Positions 12,346-24,700 of a stretch of 64,000 nucleotides of DNA are shown piece after piece (position 1 is the stretch's first letter; each line of letters starts with the position of its first letter). The notes beneath the pieces were generated by a model. That model was not told the origin of the DNA, made no database searches, and saw only the letters and a list, made by a program, of their open reading frames with translations. This DNA is from Erythroxylum novogranatense (taxonomy: Eukaryota; Streptophyta; Magnoliopsida; Malpighiales; Erythroxylaceae). The DNA is taken from assembly GCA_029891385.1 (NCBI GenBank), contig CM057228.1, forward strand, positions 36,893,023 through 36,957,022. The letters are read 5' to 3'. The translations under genes were made by a program, and so were the position numbers.

Positions 12346-14109
12346 AGTCATAAGAATAAAATTGTTGTTTCGGATACCATTTTAAAAAACTGAATTCATA
12401 TATTTTTAACTCTCAAACAAGTCTTAAAAGTATTGACAATTCAAATCCAAATTGAATTAGATCTAAGGTTTGACGAATTTTCAATCTAAACCGCATATAG
12501 CTTTAGTTACAAAATTTCTCTTTTTTTTTCTTTACATAATAAAGTAACTATTACTTTAATATGTTAGATAATACACAATTCTCAGTCTAGTTTTTGTAAT
12601 TATGTTAATTTCAAGATCTTTCTTCTTTTAAGTTTCATCTTTAAGGTAATCGAATTCTTTTAATTGAAAACTTATGTCGACAAGTGAGTTCATCATTTTG
12701 CTAGGAAATTATTAGAAAAGGAACCTTTAAAGACCAACACAAATTAGAAATCACATACACGGTGAATGAAATCAATTCACATACATTTTAAAAAAACTAA
12801 CAGTAGAATGGTGAATGAAATCAAATCACATATACACACAGAAGACCAAATATACTCACTTATTAAACTTTTCTCTAGCAATTACTTGCACCATTTTAAA
12901 TAATCGACTGTTATCTTGTTAAAATATTGTAAGTGTAGTTTTCATTCAAAATTGTATATATAACACAACGTTAAAGAAGACTAATTAAGCAATAAATGTG
13001 AATAAAGTAGAGATCTTCTATAGTTGGTACTCTTATAGACAAGCTCCATAATCTGTATTTCACTCTAAAAAAAATTCTATATTTCATTATTTCTCAACAT
13101 ATCAGAAACTTAAATAACACAATCCAGAATATGTATCTCACCCTAAAACAAACTCTCAAATTCAAGTTGAAGCCATAGTGTTGAGGCGACTTTGCTTGCA
13201 ATGTTTAATCAGCATCCCAGAGAGAGAGAGAGAGAGAGATAGTGCGACACAGTATGAATTGTGAGAAACTTCTGCCCATCTCTACTTGAAGTATATTAAC
13301 TCATCACAGAGACAATTATAACGTTTAGAGAATAATCTCAATCCTTGCTCATTCCAAATGGGACAAAGGATTGTTTCAATTGGGGAGTTGGATCTTCTCG
13401 GAATTAATCATATGCTAGTTCCAGAACTCATTTTATAGATTTCAAAACTCATTTTGTTGAGTTCCAAAAGAAATCATAAGGATTGGAAAAGCCAAATTCA
13501 TTAAATCCGTTTTAGGAATAACTAATTTAGACTTCCTTTATGGTGTCTAAAAATGTGGAGCTTGTCTGATTCCTTCTCGCTATTTGATGCACACGACCCA
13601 TACTACCCAAAAATACCTAAATCACAAAACCAAAGATTTATATATTACTGCAACAAGTTCAGGCCTTAGATACAAAAATTAATCAGCAATACCCTTAAAA
13701 GAAATCAAAGGCAAAACCAAACATAGACAGGAAATTTACCTACGGAAGATGGAGACAATGAGATCTTTGAAGAGGACGGTGAAGAGCAGAGAGTAACGGT
13801 GAGCATTGAGAGTTTCATTTTTTAAGAGTCTGGCAAAGATGGTAAATGGCCAGAAATGGAAGATGATGGTGAGATATAACGAAGATGGACAGAAATGGAA
13901 GAAGGCGGTGAGACATGGTGACTGAAGAGAGAGTGAATCTAGCGAGGAGAGCGTCTGGCCTGAACGAAACAAGATTAGTCAGTATTTTATCGAGAGACTA
14001 GTTGGGGATAAAACTTGCCAATTCTATAATAAAATGACTTTTTTTAAACTCTGAAACATTATTAGATAAAACTGAACAGGACAATATGCCAATTCAAACT
14101 ATTTTAAGT
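12346..14109. other. hAT 5' non-coding region
   Basis: I see no convincing coding region. It contains a (GA)n microsatellite at about 13218-13240 and AG/GA-rich sequence at 13740-13960, probably the leader and promoter side of the - strand transposase gene. Confidence 0.5.
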
Positions 14110-14155
14110 CGGACTGATCGGACTGGTTTGATTTTTAAAACCTTGATATTTATTA
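14110..14155 (-). repeat. hAT right terminal inverted repeat and target duplication
   Basis: GACTGGTTTGATTTTTAAAA followed by CCTTGA is the complement of the left end with several mismatches. TATTTATTA at 14147-14155 then repeats the left flank exactly. Confidence 0.65.
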
Positions 14156-14357
14156 TTGAGCAAATCCTTAAAATTAACATATATTTTTTTGTATTGCAAT
14201 TGAATACATACATATAAATCATTTCTAGCTAATGTCATGCATCGTAATATATTAGACACATAATGAAAAAGTACAACAAACAGAATGAGGGAATTCTAGT
14301 CATTTAGCAAGATTTGTTTTCCTTTATCAGAAATCTTAAGTGATGGGAAATGCTAAG
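14156..14357. other. Short stretch of host DNA between hAT and copia element C1
   Basis: This 200-bp AT-rich segment is outside the hAT target duplication and before the C1 target duplication (CTAAG, 14353-14357). It is probably the original COI1 downstream sequence. No gene is seen. Confidence 0.55.
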
Positions 14358-14977
14358 TGTTGAGGTCTTTGTATCTTTTTATTGTCTTTTACCACGAATA
14401 CTAATATAAATTGTTTTGATTTTGCAGAATGTAAGAGTAGCAGAAAATAAAGAACACAATATTTACTTGCTTCAATAGCTTAAATGCTATCTACATCCAA
14501 GGGTCTCACGCATGTGGTTCCATTAAGATCAATAGAAAAAGAAACAAGTTACAAGAGATAGAGTGTTTTCAAAACACTTGCAAGAGTTCCTTATGAACTC
14601 TCTAATACTCCTTATAAGTACTTTAACAACTCTCTCACTTCTAATTTTCTTTTTCGTAAATCACTCTTAGATTGTTGGATAACAATGAAATGTGTTTTTA
14701 GACTAATGCTAGTGTCTGTCTTATATAGGCAATATGTGGCAGTTGCATCTTTCAAAGTCTTTACCATAAAGGTATGTATCATATGCCTCTCACGTGTATG
14801 ACTTATGCTTCACTGCTATGCAATTTGACTTAGTTTCTTTTGTTACCTTTGGTTTTAGTCTTCTGTTGATGTATGAGTCCATCACACACTTCTAACATAT
14901 CCCTAAATCCCTAAATTTGTTCTCAACTTGATGAATCTTTGTTGAGGGTTTATGGAGAACGAGTGAATATTTTCACA
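14358..14977 (-). repeat. C1 3' LTR
   Basis: It is homologous over its full length to 23749-24377, with point differences and short indels that indicate an old insertion. Shared blocks include TCTTATATAGGCAATATGTGGC and GGTATGTATCATATGCCTCTC. TCTTATATAGG may hold the TATA region on one strand. Confidence 0.9.
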
Positions 14978-15228
14978 CTTATTCCCTCCTTCTCTATTAA
15001 TCTTCACGTAGTTCATCAATTATTGGGCGATTTAGTAACAAATCCTAGCTTAACTGAAATCGTGAGATTGAGTTAAAGGGTCTTTGATGGTTGTCGTCTT
15101 CAAAGGGCTTCACTTATATGTAGATAGTCTTTACAAAAAGTGAACTTCCTTAGAGTGACAACCTTGGCTCCAAAGTCTAGTGGGTTTAAGTCACCTGCGA
15201 TTTTTTCCATAGTGAACAACCCTTGTGA

Positions 15229-18200
15229 GATTCTGTTGGGACCCGATCCGGAAACCAGATCCCAACCGAAAAATGAAGGAAACACGAAGGAAACAAAGCG
15301 GATTCAAATCGAATAAATCAAATCACAACATGCAGAAGCAAACGCGAAACAAATACGAAGGTATCGAATCAAAACGAATCGAATACAAATCGAATCGAAA
15401 CCAATTTCCGATACGTAACAAAAACGGAACCGACATCCGTGAACAAATATTTTAGGAATCACTGTCGCGTTGCATTGGAAACCCTAAGACTGATCCAATC
15501 CGAAACCGGTATAAATTTTTTTCTTCTTTTTCTTTTCTTTCTTTTCTCATTCTTTTCTTTTTCGTTTCTTCCACCTTCCTTAATCAATTTCTCAATTCAT
15601 AATCATTTTCTTATGCACTCAAATAAATCTCAATTCTCATTCTTATACCCATTTCACCAAAATTTTGGTAGCATAACGACTGCCTTCTATTAAACCCAAA
15701 ACCTACAAAGTGTTCAAAATACACTTCTATATTTCTCACAATATAACCAGTATCATCGGACTCCCCGTCCGGAATCCAACACAACAAACGCAATCCTATA
15801 TCTACATGTCCATATCCAACACACATTATACAAATCCAATTCCTATTAATTCCTCAATTCAATATACAAACCATAGTCATTATACATAAGGTCATAATCT
15901 AAATCTTTATGCAAAATGCATAAATCAAATCAATCCAAACCCAATAATCAATCATCTCTATATCCAGATCCCATTTATAACTTAAATCAATACACATGTC
16001 CAGAATTCATAATACAATCCCATAATAATACTTGTAATACAATAATTGACAAAACCAGTCTTATACAAACCGATACCAAAATCCCATTTTTCATAAAATA
16101 CAAACGATACAAAATCGAATAACACGTCTTGACATTCTTTCATCCGATCTCCCGCTTGAAAACCTGGAGATGGGGATGAAAGGGGGGGTGAGCACAAAGC
16201 TCGTGGATAATATGTTTATAAAACGAATGGATAAGCAAAACCCTTGAAATCTTTTTCCTTCTCTGGTCTTAGAAAAACATTTCTTTGAAATCCGTAAAGC
16301 ACGTTTTTAAAAGTTCTTTTCTTGCTGTAGTCAAACTCGCAATTTGTAAAACGTATGATTCTTAGGCTTTCAACCATAAATCCATAGATTACAAAACATG
16401 AATGCATCAACTTGACAATTTATAGATGCAATGTCATATCACATATGCAATGCACACAAATGGCTTGAGAGTTCCATAAACACGATGGAAATCGAAATTT
16501 ACCGTAAACACGACGAGTCCATTTTTCAGATCTCGTAAGCCTCAAGCAGGCAGCCGGGCGAAGGCTAAGGGGGTCAACATTCACGTGACTTAACGAAATT
16601 GGTTCTCTCTCGCCCACATAAAAGCACATATCATGCTCAAAATCATTTATCGTATGATCTTTTCCGAATATACGAAATGCCATGAAATCTTTCGAAGCAT
16701 AACACAATGTATGTTGCAATTCATCCAAAGTCCATGTATTGAATCAAAAATGATTTTTCAAATCATTCATACAATGATGCAGCATTTATGATGCAATTGA
16801 AATCAGAAAATCTCTTTATTTAAAGAAAGCAGTAGTGGCTTATAAATTTAAATTATAAACACATTACCCACCTCGAATCGATGCTAGAAACTTGTTCCTC
16901 TCTTCAATTTGTCCATTGATTCCTTCTTTCTTCCAATTTAACTTTACCTAAAGCAATTCCACCCAAATTCAATATCATAATTAACTTAATCCTCAAATTG
17001 AGCTTAGAAACATTAATCCCTCATATATTCAATCTTTCTAAATCACAAATTTCCAAAATCCCCAAATTCCAAATTTGGGCATAAACCCTAATTAATTTCT
17101 ATCCAAAATTAAACCCATAATACTTAGCAATCAACAAAATTAACTTCATACTCCACAAACCCATTCCATTTTCCATGGTTCTAAACCAAAACTTCAAGAG
17201 AAACTCAAATCTCAGAAATTGCTCTTACCTCATTTCTCCTCCATTTTCAGATTATCTTGGTTCAAGATGAAGCTCTCTTCATCCTCCACCTTTTTCTCTC
17301 TTGGAATGACATTAAAATCTCTCTTCAAGTGGTAGAAAAATCGAGCCCTAGCTCTCTCTCTTTTCTTTCTCCTTCACTCATCCGAAAGTTTGCTCTCCCT
17401 TCTCTCTTCTTTCTTTTGTTCTTTTCTTTGTTCAAATGTCGTGCTTCCTTTGATAAAAACAATAGCTCACTTGCTTTTATAGTACCATAACATTTAATGA
17501 ATGAGGAATGACCCCATAATCCCCTCCATTTAAGCCTATAAACTTAAGCCTTTAAGTAAACTTCCAAAATTGCCCCTCCACTGGTCTTTAAAACTGACAT
17601 CTTGTCTGATTATTTTGATCAGGTAAATGAAGCCATTTGATAAAAATTTCTTTTAGAGAAATGTTCCTCTATGTCTTACAAATCCATTGCTTCAAGAATC
17701 GGATTGATTGGAGCTCTATAGCTCAAGATATCTCCAAAATACTGAAGTTTGTTCTTCAGACCCGAGGCTGAACACTACACCTAACTTCCGACCTGAATTT
17801 GGAAGTCTTAGAGGCTAAATTATAGCTCGGCTTCTTCATAACATTTGTAGCCCCATGTCTCTTTTTAAATCAAAAACAAGAATCAATTCAATCGGAGCTC
17901 TACCGATCGAGATATCTCCAAAATACTGAACACGGTTCAAACTTTTACAACTGATCAGCTCACTAAAATCCGAGCTATCTTTCTCCATTTAATTCCAAAA
18001 CTGATCTATATAGTATTAAAAGATAGAAAAATGTCTTAGGAATCCAACGCTTTGAAAATAAGCTTAATCGGAGGTCTACGCAAAAAGTTATGGCCAAAAG
18101 AAAGAAGAGGGGTCAAAAATACAAAAGCAGACGATAATGTCAGCATAGACGAAGATGACGTCAGCACAGACGAAGATGACGTCATCACAGACGAAGTGAC

Positions 18201-19670
18201 GTCATCACAGACGAAGTGAAGTCATCACAGAATAAGTGACATCATCACAGACGAAGATGACGTCATCACAGACAAAGATGACGTCATCACAGACGAAGAT
18301 GAAGATTAACTTCGTCTGACATTTTTCTCCAGAACGTCCCCACTTCGAAGATGCATAACTTCTCACTCAGAACTCCAAATTAGACACAGTTTGATTCGTT
18401 GGAAAGCTAAGAGAAAAATATACAACTTTTCAAAGGGAATTTTGCTAAAATCTATCTTTATCAATCCCAAAATTGCCCCTAAATTCAGAAGATAAGACTT
18501 TCATTCCTGCACCAACACTGCACCCAATTCTTCACTTCATGACAATATTTAAGACTCTTAGGCACATAATTGAAATTCGATGTCTTCTCACAAAATGTAT
18601 CCATATATCTCTAGTTTAATCCAAATTAAGAATCATCTCGTTTGGATTACTAGAGAAAACGTTAATGGCTAAAAGATCAAGCATATTCAAGTGAACATTT
18701 TTCAGATCACTACCAATCTTGTCTCTAAATCTTTCCTTATCACAACTCATACCAAGATCACTCTTTCTACTCTCTTGTCCAATATTTTAATGCTTTATAT
18801 CAATGGAAAGATTAAAAAAAACAACCTCTACAATGTTCATAAAGAACTCCAAAGTAACTTCAACCTCTAGTTAAGTCAATTTTCAATCAAAGTTGCTGCC
18901 CCGATAGAAATCACCTAAGTAATATCCAAACTTCAATTTATCATAAATTCTTGCCCCGATATAAAAAAATTGCATACTTTATGGCGTTAGAAAGCTGGAA
19001 ACATGAGCTACAACTTTTATTAAGACCACTTTGGCCAAATATATCTAGATCAATACAGATTTGCCATTGAAGTTTCTAAACCCCATTCCAACACATCAAC
19101 TTCACATATCAACACATCACCACAAACTCTTCAACTAATTCCTCTCAAACACAATACACACAAATCTATACACAATTGATATTCATACACAATTGATCTT
19201 TCATATCCATATATAAATCCATGTCTCATTAACATCATAAGATAAATGTTTATAAAATTAAATGGCATTCCAAGCCATATTACAACATCAGTATTCAAGT
19301 CCAAGTACAAAAGATACAAAACTCCACCATTCTCCACATATGACTGAAATTTTATTCTTACAATAATCTAACTTAAAACACCACATGCATAACCAAACAA
19401 ATTGTCTTTACTTTCTAATTTCTTCAAAATTTTACACTTTCACTTTCTATTTCTTGATTTCAACTTTCATTTCAATCCACTCATCCACTTGAACTTTCAT
19501 AATCCATACAAATCTATTTGAAACCCAAAGTTATCAAATCAAACAAATCTTTTCTCATCAATTTCCTTAAGGCAAAAATATCTATAAATCCATTCATATA
19601 CAAAAACTCTTATCAAATTTTCATTTTCATATTTCTAATTTTCACTGAAAGTTCGGGGTCTAACAGATTC
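15229..19670 (-). mobile_element. Solo LTR 'X1' (chromovirus-like) inserted in C1
   Basis: The LTR proper is 15234-19665 (4432 bp), TGTTGGGACCCG..GGGGTCTAACA, between GATTC copies at 15229-15233 and 19666-19670. It is homologous to X2 (26929-31436, opposite orientation) and to X3 (47730-49619). On the - strand it has a TATA-like element (complement of 17474-17481, TATAAAAG), so sense is taken as -. Blocks shared with the G1 LTR at 16140-16205 and 16535-16575 tie it to chromoviruses. No coding region, PBS or PPT is seen. Most of it consists of degenerate modules around CAATCGGAG..CTACAACTTT..GGCC. A tandem palindrome island lies at 18126-18322. Confidence 0.85.
18126..18322. repeat. X1 palindrome island: 20-22 bp tandem units with TGACGTCA
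   Basis: About eight units of CAGACGAAGATGACGTCATC-type sequence, five of which contain the perfect palindrome TGACGTCA. The array closes with CTTCGTCTG, the complement of the unit start. TGACGTCA is the classic bZIP (TGA/CRE) octamer. Confidence 0.9.
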
Positions 19671-21429
19671 TGTCTATGACGAATTGGAGTTACATGTCGA
19701 TATGCTTGAATCTTTCATGCAGAACCGGATCCTTACTAAGGTATAACACACTCTAACTGTTTGTGAATATTGCTGATTTTGTGATGTTGATGTTGAATTC
19801 CTTTATGATGCCTGATAGCCATGATAACTCTTTTACTCCTTCTATAATTGTATAGTATTCTGCTTTTGTAGTTGATAGAGAAACTATTGATTGTTGTTGT
19901 GCTTTCTAACTAATTGTGTTTCCTACTAATGTGAAGAAATATGTTGATATTGATTTCCTTGTATCTTTGTCTTCTGCATAATCTGCATCCACAAAACCAT
20001 ACAAGGACATTTGATTATATTTAGTTAGTTTAGCCTTTGAAAAGCATAATCTATAATTTATAGTTCCAGCTAAGTATCTGAGAACACTCTTCAGCCCTTG
20101 CCAATATTCAAAACTAACACTCTTCCGCCCTTGCCAATGTTAAAAACTCGGATTGACCATAAATTTACTTAGGATACTAATTGCATAAGCTAGGTCAGGT
20201 CTTGTACATAGCAAAATGTACATGATGCTTCCAACTCTGACATCATAGGGATAGTGTACCACAACTTTCTATTCTTCCTCTGTCTTAGGACTCTTACTAG
20301 AAACCATCTGTAAATGTGATCCTATAACGACAGCACTTGGTTTTGTTTGTTCCATATTGAACTGAGCAAGAACTTTTCTAATGTGGTTTCTTTGAATGAG
20401 CTATAGCTTTCCTTCCCTCCTGTTTCTTATTATCTGCATTCCTAGAAGCTTTTGTGCTTCTCCCATATCCTTCATCTCGAAGTGTTTGCACAATTCATTT
20501 TTTACCTCTTCAATTCTGCTAAGATTTTTTCTAGTAATGACCAAGTCATCCACATAGACTAACATAAAGATTGCTTTTATCTCTCCTAGATCCTCATAGT
20601 ATAGGCAGTAGTCATATGAACTTCTAGTAAATTTCATACTGACAACAATCTTATAGAACTTCTTATTCCACTACCTAGGTGCTTGTTTTAGCCCATATAG
20701 GGATTTCTGTAATAGGTAGACGTAATATAGCTTTTTCTTATCCACAAAAACAACTGGTTGCTTCAAGTAGATAGTTTCCTTAAACTTTCCATATAAGAAG
20801 GCTGTTTTGACATCCATTTGATGGATTTCCTAGTCATAGATTGTAGCTAGCACTAGGATGAGTCTTATAGTTTTGAACTTCTCTACTAGTGAGAAAATCT
20901 CCTTGTAGTCGACTCCCTCCTTCTGTCTATATCCCTTTGCTACAAACCTAGCCTTGTATATCTTAGGCTCTACTTCTGTAACTCCTTCTTTCAGCTTGAA
21001 CAACCATCTGCTTTCTATTAATTTTTGTTTAGGTGGTTTAGGCACTAATATCCAGGTCATATTCTTCATTAAAGAAGAATATTCCTTCTTACAAGCCAAC
21101 TTCCATTGTTCAACATCCTTTATGCTCATAACTTCTTCATAGGTTTGTGGTGCCCTACCATTTATAGATTCTGCAATAAGACAAGCAAATTCAAATAAAT
21201 TAGAGTTTGTATCTCTCTTATTAGGAATTCTTTGTCTTGGTTGCCTATCTCTAGTGAGCTGATAGTCTTGTAGAGCTTCATATGAGTTATTTGCAGCTGT
21301 GTGTGAGGCTCTTTCCTCACTTTCACCTTCTGTTTCTTCAGTCCCTTGATCATGATGAATAGGGCCTTGCACAGATTCCTTATTATGGGATTGTGTGCTA
21401 CCTTCTTCTACTTTTGTTTCTGGTGACAC
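19671..21429 (-). pseudogene. C1 reverse transcriptase and RNase H, broken
   Basis: The piece at 20830-21429 holds ESRWLFKLKEGV..KARFVAKGYRQKEGVDY, the copia RT opening. The piece at 20401-20637 holds LVYVDDLVIT (catalytic YVDD) and FEMKDMGEAQKLLGMQI. RNase H similarity continues to about 19671, where the X1 target duplication lies. Stops separate the pieces. It would have copied the element RNA into DNA. Confidence 0.85.
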
Positions 21430-21469
21430 ATTGAAGGGGACTGAATTACTTGGTGATCCAAGTTGCTTC

Positions 21470-22283
21470 TAAACTTTGTTTTGTAGGTCAGAGTTTGGAA
21501 GATTCCTACACAATAAAGGAAGCTCATTTTCCTTAAAGATCACATCTCTACTAATAATAGTTTTGAAACTTCCTTATTGTAGTCATAGGTTTCTGTACCC
21601 TTTAACTCCTTCTGGATAACATAGAAATACTCCTTTCACTGCTCTAGGTTCCAACTTACCTTCCTGTTGGTGTGCATAGGTAGTACATCTAAAGGTTCTT
21701 AGGTGAGTCAAGTTAGTTTCTTCCCATTCCAGACTTCTTGTGGAGTCTTATACTCATTAAAAAAAGTAGGTAATCTATTTACTAGGTAGGCTGCAGTCTT
21801 AATAGCTTCTCCCTATAGAGATTGTGAACACCCTAATGATAGTAACATACATCTGGTCTTTTCTAGGAATGTTCTGTTGAGCCTCTTAGCTACACTATTA
21901 TGCTAAGGTGTTGCTCTAACTGTTTTATGCCTCTATATGCCTTTCTTACTGCAGTAGTCTTCAAATTCCTTATTGCAGTATTCTAGTCCATTATTTATCC
22001 TTAGGCATCTCAACTTCTTTCATGTCTAGTTTTCCATTAATGTATGCCACTTGACGAAGATTTCTAATACTTTATCTTTCCTTTTCATAGGATAGATCCA
22101 GCATTTCCTAGACTTATCATCTATAATAGACATGAAAAATTTGTTCCCTCCTGTAGTGAACACTTGAGCTGGCTCCTCATGATCATTGTGAGCATATTCC
22201 ATGATCTTTTTAGCCCTCTTTGCTCCGTTTTGGAAACTAGTTCTGTGATGCTTTCCTAACACAGACGATTCACAGAATTCCAC
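21470..22283 (-). pseudogene. C1 integrase core, broken
   Basis: The open piece at 22026-22283 reads VEFCESSVLGKHHRTSF..FFMSIIDDKSRKCWIYPMK, the copia integrase start with its first catalytic Asp in the IDDKSR block. Further decayed sequence runs to about 21470, where integrase C-terminal similarity (a GYR/EGVKGYRNLRL-like stretch) fades. Confidence 0.75.
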
Positions 22284-22289
22284 CTTATT

Positions 22290-23050
22290 TATGTCTTTTT
22301 ATGGAATCAGTCCTTATTTAGAAAGATGCAACAGACTTTTATTTCTTGCGTGTCCCAACCTTGAGTGCCATAGTTTAGTTAGATTAGGCTCTCCATTTCC
22401 AGTAGCTAGGTTCAATTCAGTAGTGCCTATTACATAATAGAGACCACCTCTTTCAACTCCTCTTATGATCACTCTTCCATCCTTTAGGATTTCTCTAAGT
22501 CCATCCTTAGATCTTATCTAAAAGCCTTGTTTGTCAAACATACTTTCTGAGATGAGATTTCTCCTTACTCTAGGCACAAATCTGACATTGGTTTAGGTTC
22601 TCCTCTTCCTATAAAACATGTTGATAGAGACATTTCCAACACCTTCCGCCTTTTGTTACCCAGAATTTGTCATTTTCACTTTGGAAGTGACTGGTTCAAA
22701 TGTTGTAAACCAGTCTCTGTGACAAGTAATATGCATGGTGCATCCAGAGTCGAAGATCCACTCTCTGCTGAGATCTTCACTCTCTTCAGTAACAGTTAGT
22801 ATTTCATCACCACTAGAGTCTTTAGGTTTCTCCACATTCCCAGCATCTCCACTTTGTGCAACCTTGTCTCTTTTCTTCTTTATGTAATCTCTGGCAAAGT
22901 GCCCTTCCTAAGCACTTTTTGCCTTTATTATTTTTCTTCTTTTCTTCACCTTTTTTTGTGTGCTTGTCCCTGCCATTCCGTTTCTACCAATTTCCTTTCT
23001 TGTTATTCTTTTTCTGTGACTTCTTGTCTTGATTATTTTCAATGAACATC
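22290..23050 (-). pseudogene. C1 zinc-finger/protease/pre-integrase region, broken
   Basis: On the - strand, K-rich sequence is followed by EEW/REWIFDSGCTMHIT (protease active-site D-S-G) at about 22700-22770. LWHSRLGHARNKSLLHLSK, the GAG-pre-integrase motif, lies at about 22315-22375. Stops interrupt it, including after HLSK and inside the protease. Confidence 0.75.
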
Positions 23051-23052
23051 AC

Positions 23053-23706
23053 TTATGGTTCCTTCTTAAATGGATTATTGTCCACTATTTTTTCCATTAG
23101 TGAATCCAACACCCTCTTAATAGTGAGAGATTCTCCACTAGCATGCTTAATCACCTTCTTGAAAGCATTGAGCTCAAATGGTAAAGCTTTTAGAATAACC
23201 ACGACTTGATGTTCTTTAGAGATTTTTTCACCTGTAGCTTCTAAATCTTGCACTAGCTTAAAAAAATAATCCAAATTATCATCAAGAGAAACAGTAATGT
23301 TCATTTTATAATTTGCAAGATTATGTAAAAGTTTCATCTTATTAGACAGACATCTTTTAACATATAGTTCATCAAACTTTAACCACAATTTCTAGGCAGT
23401 ATTGCAATTCTACACTTTCCTTATCATAACCGGTAATAAGTGGAGCATTAACTTGCAATGTGCAAGCCTTTGCATCTTGAGCCTCTTAATAGGATCTATT
23501 TCTACATCATACTATTCTTCTATTTCACCATAACAGTTATAAGATTCAAGTAATGCTTGCATATGAAGTTTCCAGATTGTAAAATCTTCTTTACCAATGA
23601 AGACATCCATTTCTTTTCCCACCATTTTATAAAGTAGTTTAAAGATGACAAGAAAGAAACAATTCTTACAGATTTCTTGATGAACCTTGATTGCTTGAAT
23701 AGCCAT
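23053..23706 (-). pseudogene. C1 gag (UBN2-type), broken
   Basis: The first ATG after the PBS is at 23706. The - strand shows FIGKEDFTIWKLHMQALL (about 23540-23620), a copia gag opening, then a stop. A second open part follows at 23388-23053 with WLKFDELYVKR..LLHNLANYKM and a DLEATGEKISKE..ILKALP segment typical of UBN2 gag. At least one frame break lies near 23400-23510. Gag would form the virus-like particle. Confidence 0.8.
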
Positions 23707-23730
23707 TGAATTGCCCAGAAAGTTATAGAT

Positions 23731-23748
23731 AGGCTCTGATACCATTGA
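23731..23748 (-). other. C1 primer-binding site (initiator tRNA-Met type)
   Basis: The - strand reads TCAATGGTATCAGAGCC immediately after the 5' LTR. TGGTATCAGAGC is the usual plant retrotransposon PBS matching the 3' end of initiator tRNA-Met. Confidence 0.9.
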
Positions 23749-24377
23749 TGTTGAGATTTTTGTATCTTTATGTTCTCTTTTACCACAAAGACTGATAGAA
23801 ATTGTTTTGATTTTGGAGAATGTAAGAGTAACATAAATTAAAGAACACAATATTTACTTGGTTAAATAGCTTAGATGTTATCTACATCTAAGGGTCTCAA
23901 GTACGTGGTTCCATTAAGATCAACAAAAAAAAAACAAGTTACAAGAGATAGAGTGTTTTTAAAACAATTGCAATAGTTCCCTATACACTCACTAGTTCTC
24001 TTTGTAAGTACTCTAGCAACTCTCTCACTTCTAATTTTCTTTTTCATAAATCACTCTTAGATTGTTGGATAACAATGAAAATGTGTTGTGTGTCTTTTTA
24101 GACTAATGCTAGTGTCTGTCTTATATAGGCAATATGTGGCAATTGCATCATTCAAAGTCTTTACCATAGAGGTATGTATCATATGCCTCTCACGTGTATG
24201 ACTTATGCTTCACTGCTCTGTGTTTTGACTTAGTTTCTTTTGTTACCTTTGGTTTTAGTCTTTTGTTGATGTATGAGTCTACTACACACTTCCAACATAT
24301 CCCTAAATCCCCAAATTTGTTCTCAGATTGTTGAATCTTTGTTGAGGTTTTATGGAGAACTAAAGAATATCTTCACA
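23749..24377 (-). repeat. C1 5' LTR
   Basis: Paired with 14358-14977. It starts TGTGAAGATATT on the - strand and ends CTCAACA directly before the primer-binding site. Confidence 0.9.
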
Positions 24378-24382
24378 CTGAG

Positions 24383-24700
24383 CAATTTTCTTTATATATT
24401 GTATTGCTTGTGTCTATTTTTTTGATTGTCAAACTTTTTAAAGTAAGAACACTGTTAGGAATGATCTATAAAGAATTTATTGGAGACTTCCAATTAATTG
24501 ACAAACAAATGTTAAAAATATTTTAAAATAAAATGTTGTTCTTTAGACAAGAGAGATTTTTAAAGGTATTTTCAAAAAAAGTTTAAGAAATATTACATAA
24601 ATGATTTCAATAATGTTAATTTGAAATATGCATTTATTTTCTCTCTCCCAAACCAAATTGTAGAGAATGATAAACTCTTTGCATTATGACATAATGGAAA
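24383..24700. other. AT-rich host sequence right of C1
   Basis: No gene, repeat boundary or motif that I recognise. Confidence 0.4.

Larger units (their letters stand above)
3083..14155 (-). mobile_element. hAT-superfamily DNA transposon with nested insertions
   Basis: The element is delimited by identical 9-bp flanks TATTTATTA at 3083-3091 and 14147-14155; hAT elements duplicate 8 bp. The inner ends are imperfect inverted repeats: the left reads ..CGTTTTAAAAC..GGATCAGTC and the right, complemented, reads CAAGGTTTTAAAAATC..CCAGTC. The interior holds a broken hAT transposase on the - strand. It has been enlarged to about 11 kb by two solo LTRs (4772-8549 and 8806-10730) and a SINE-like module. 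Without the two LTRs the element would be about 5.4 kb, of normal size for an autonomous hAT. The exact terminal base is uncertain because the 9-bp match exceeds the 8-bp rule by one base. It is certainly non-functional now. Confidence 0.82.
14353..24382 (-). mobile_element. Ty1/copia retrotransposon C1
   Basis: The element proper is 14358-24377. Its LTRs are 14358-14977 (620 bp, 3' LTR) and 23749-24377 (629 bp, 5' LTR); each reads TGTGAA..CTCAACA on the - strand. Target duplications are CTAAG (14353-14357) and CTGAG (24378-24382), one mismatch. Domain order on the - strand is gag, protease, integrase, RT and RNase H, the copia order, and a tRNA-Met type PBS follows the 5' LTR. All ORFs are broken, so it is non-autonomous now. 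A 4.4-kb solo LTR (X1) is nested near the 3' end. Confidence 0.9.

Noticed and set aside
18126..18322. CRISPR-like direct repeats
   Set aside because: The units are contiguous degenerate minisatellites without unique spacers, in a plant retroelement.
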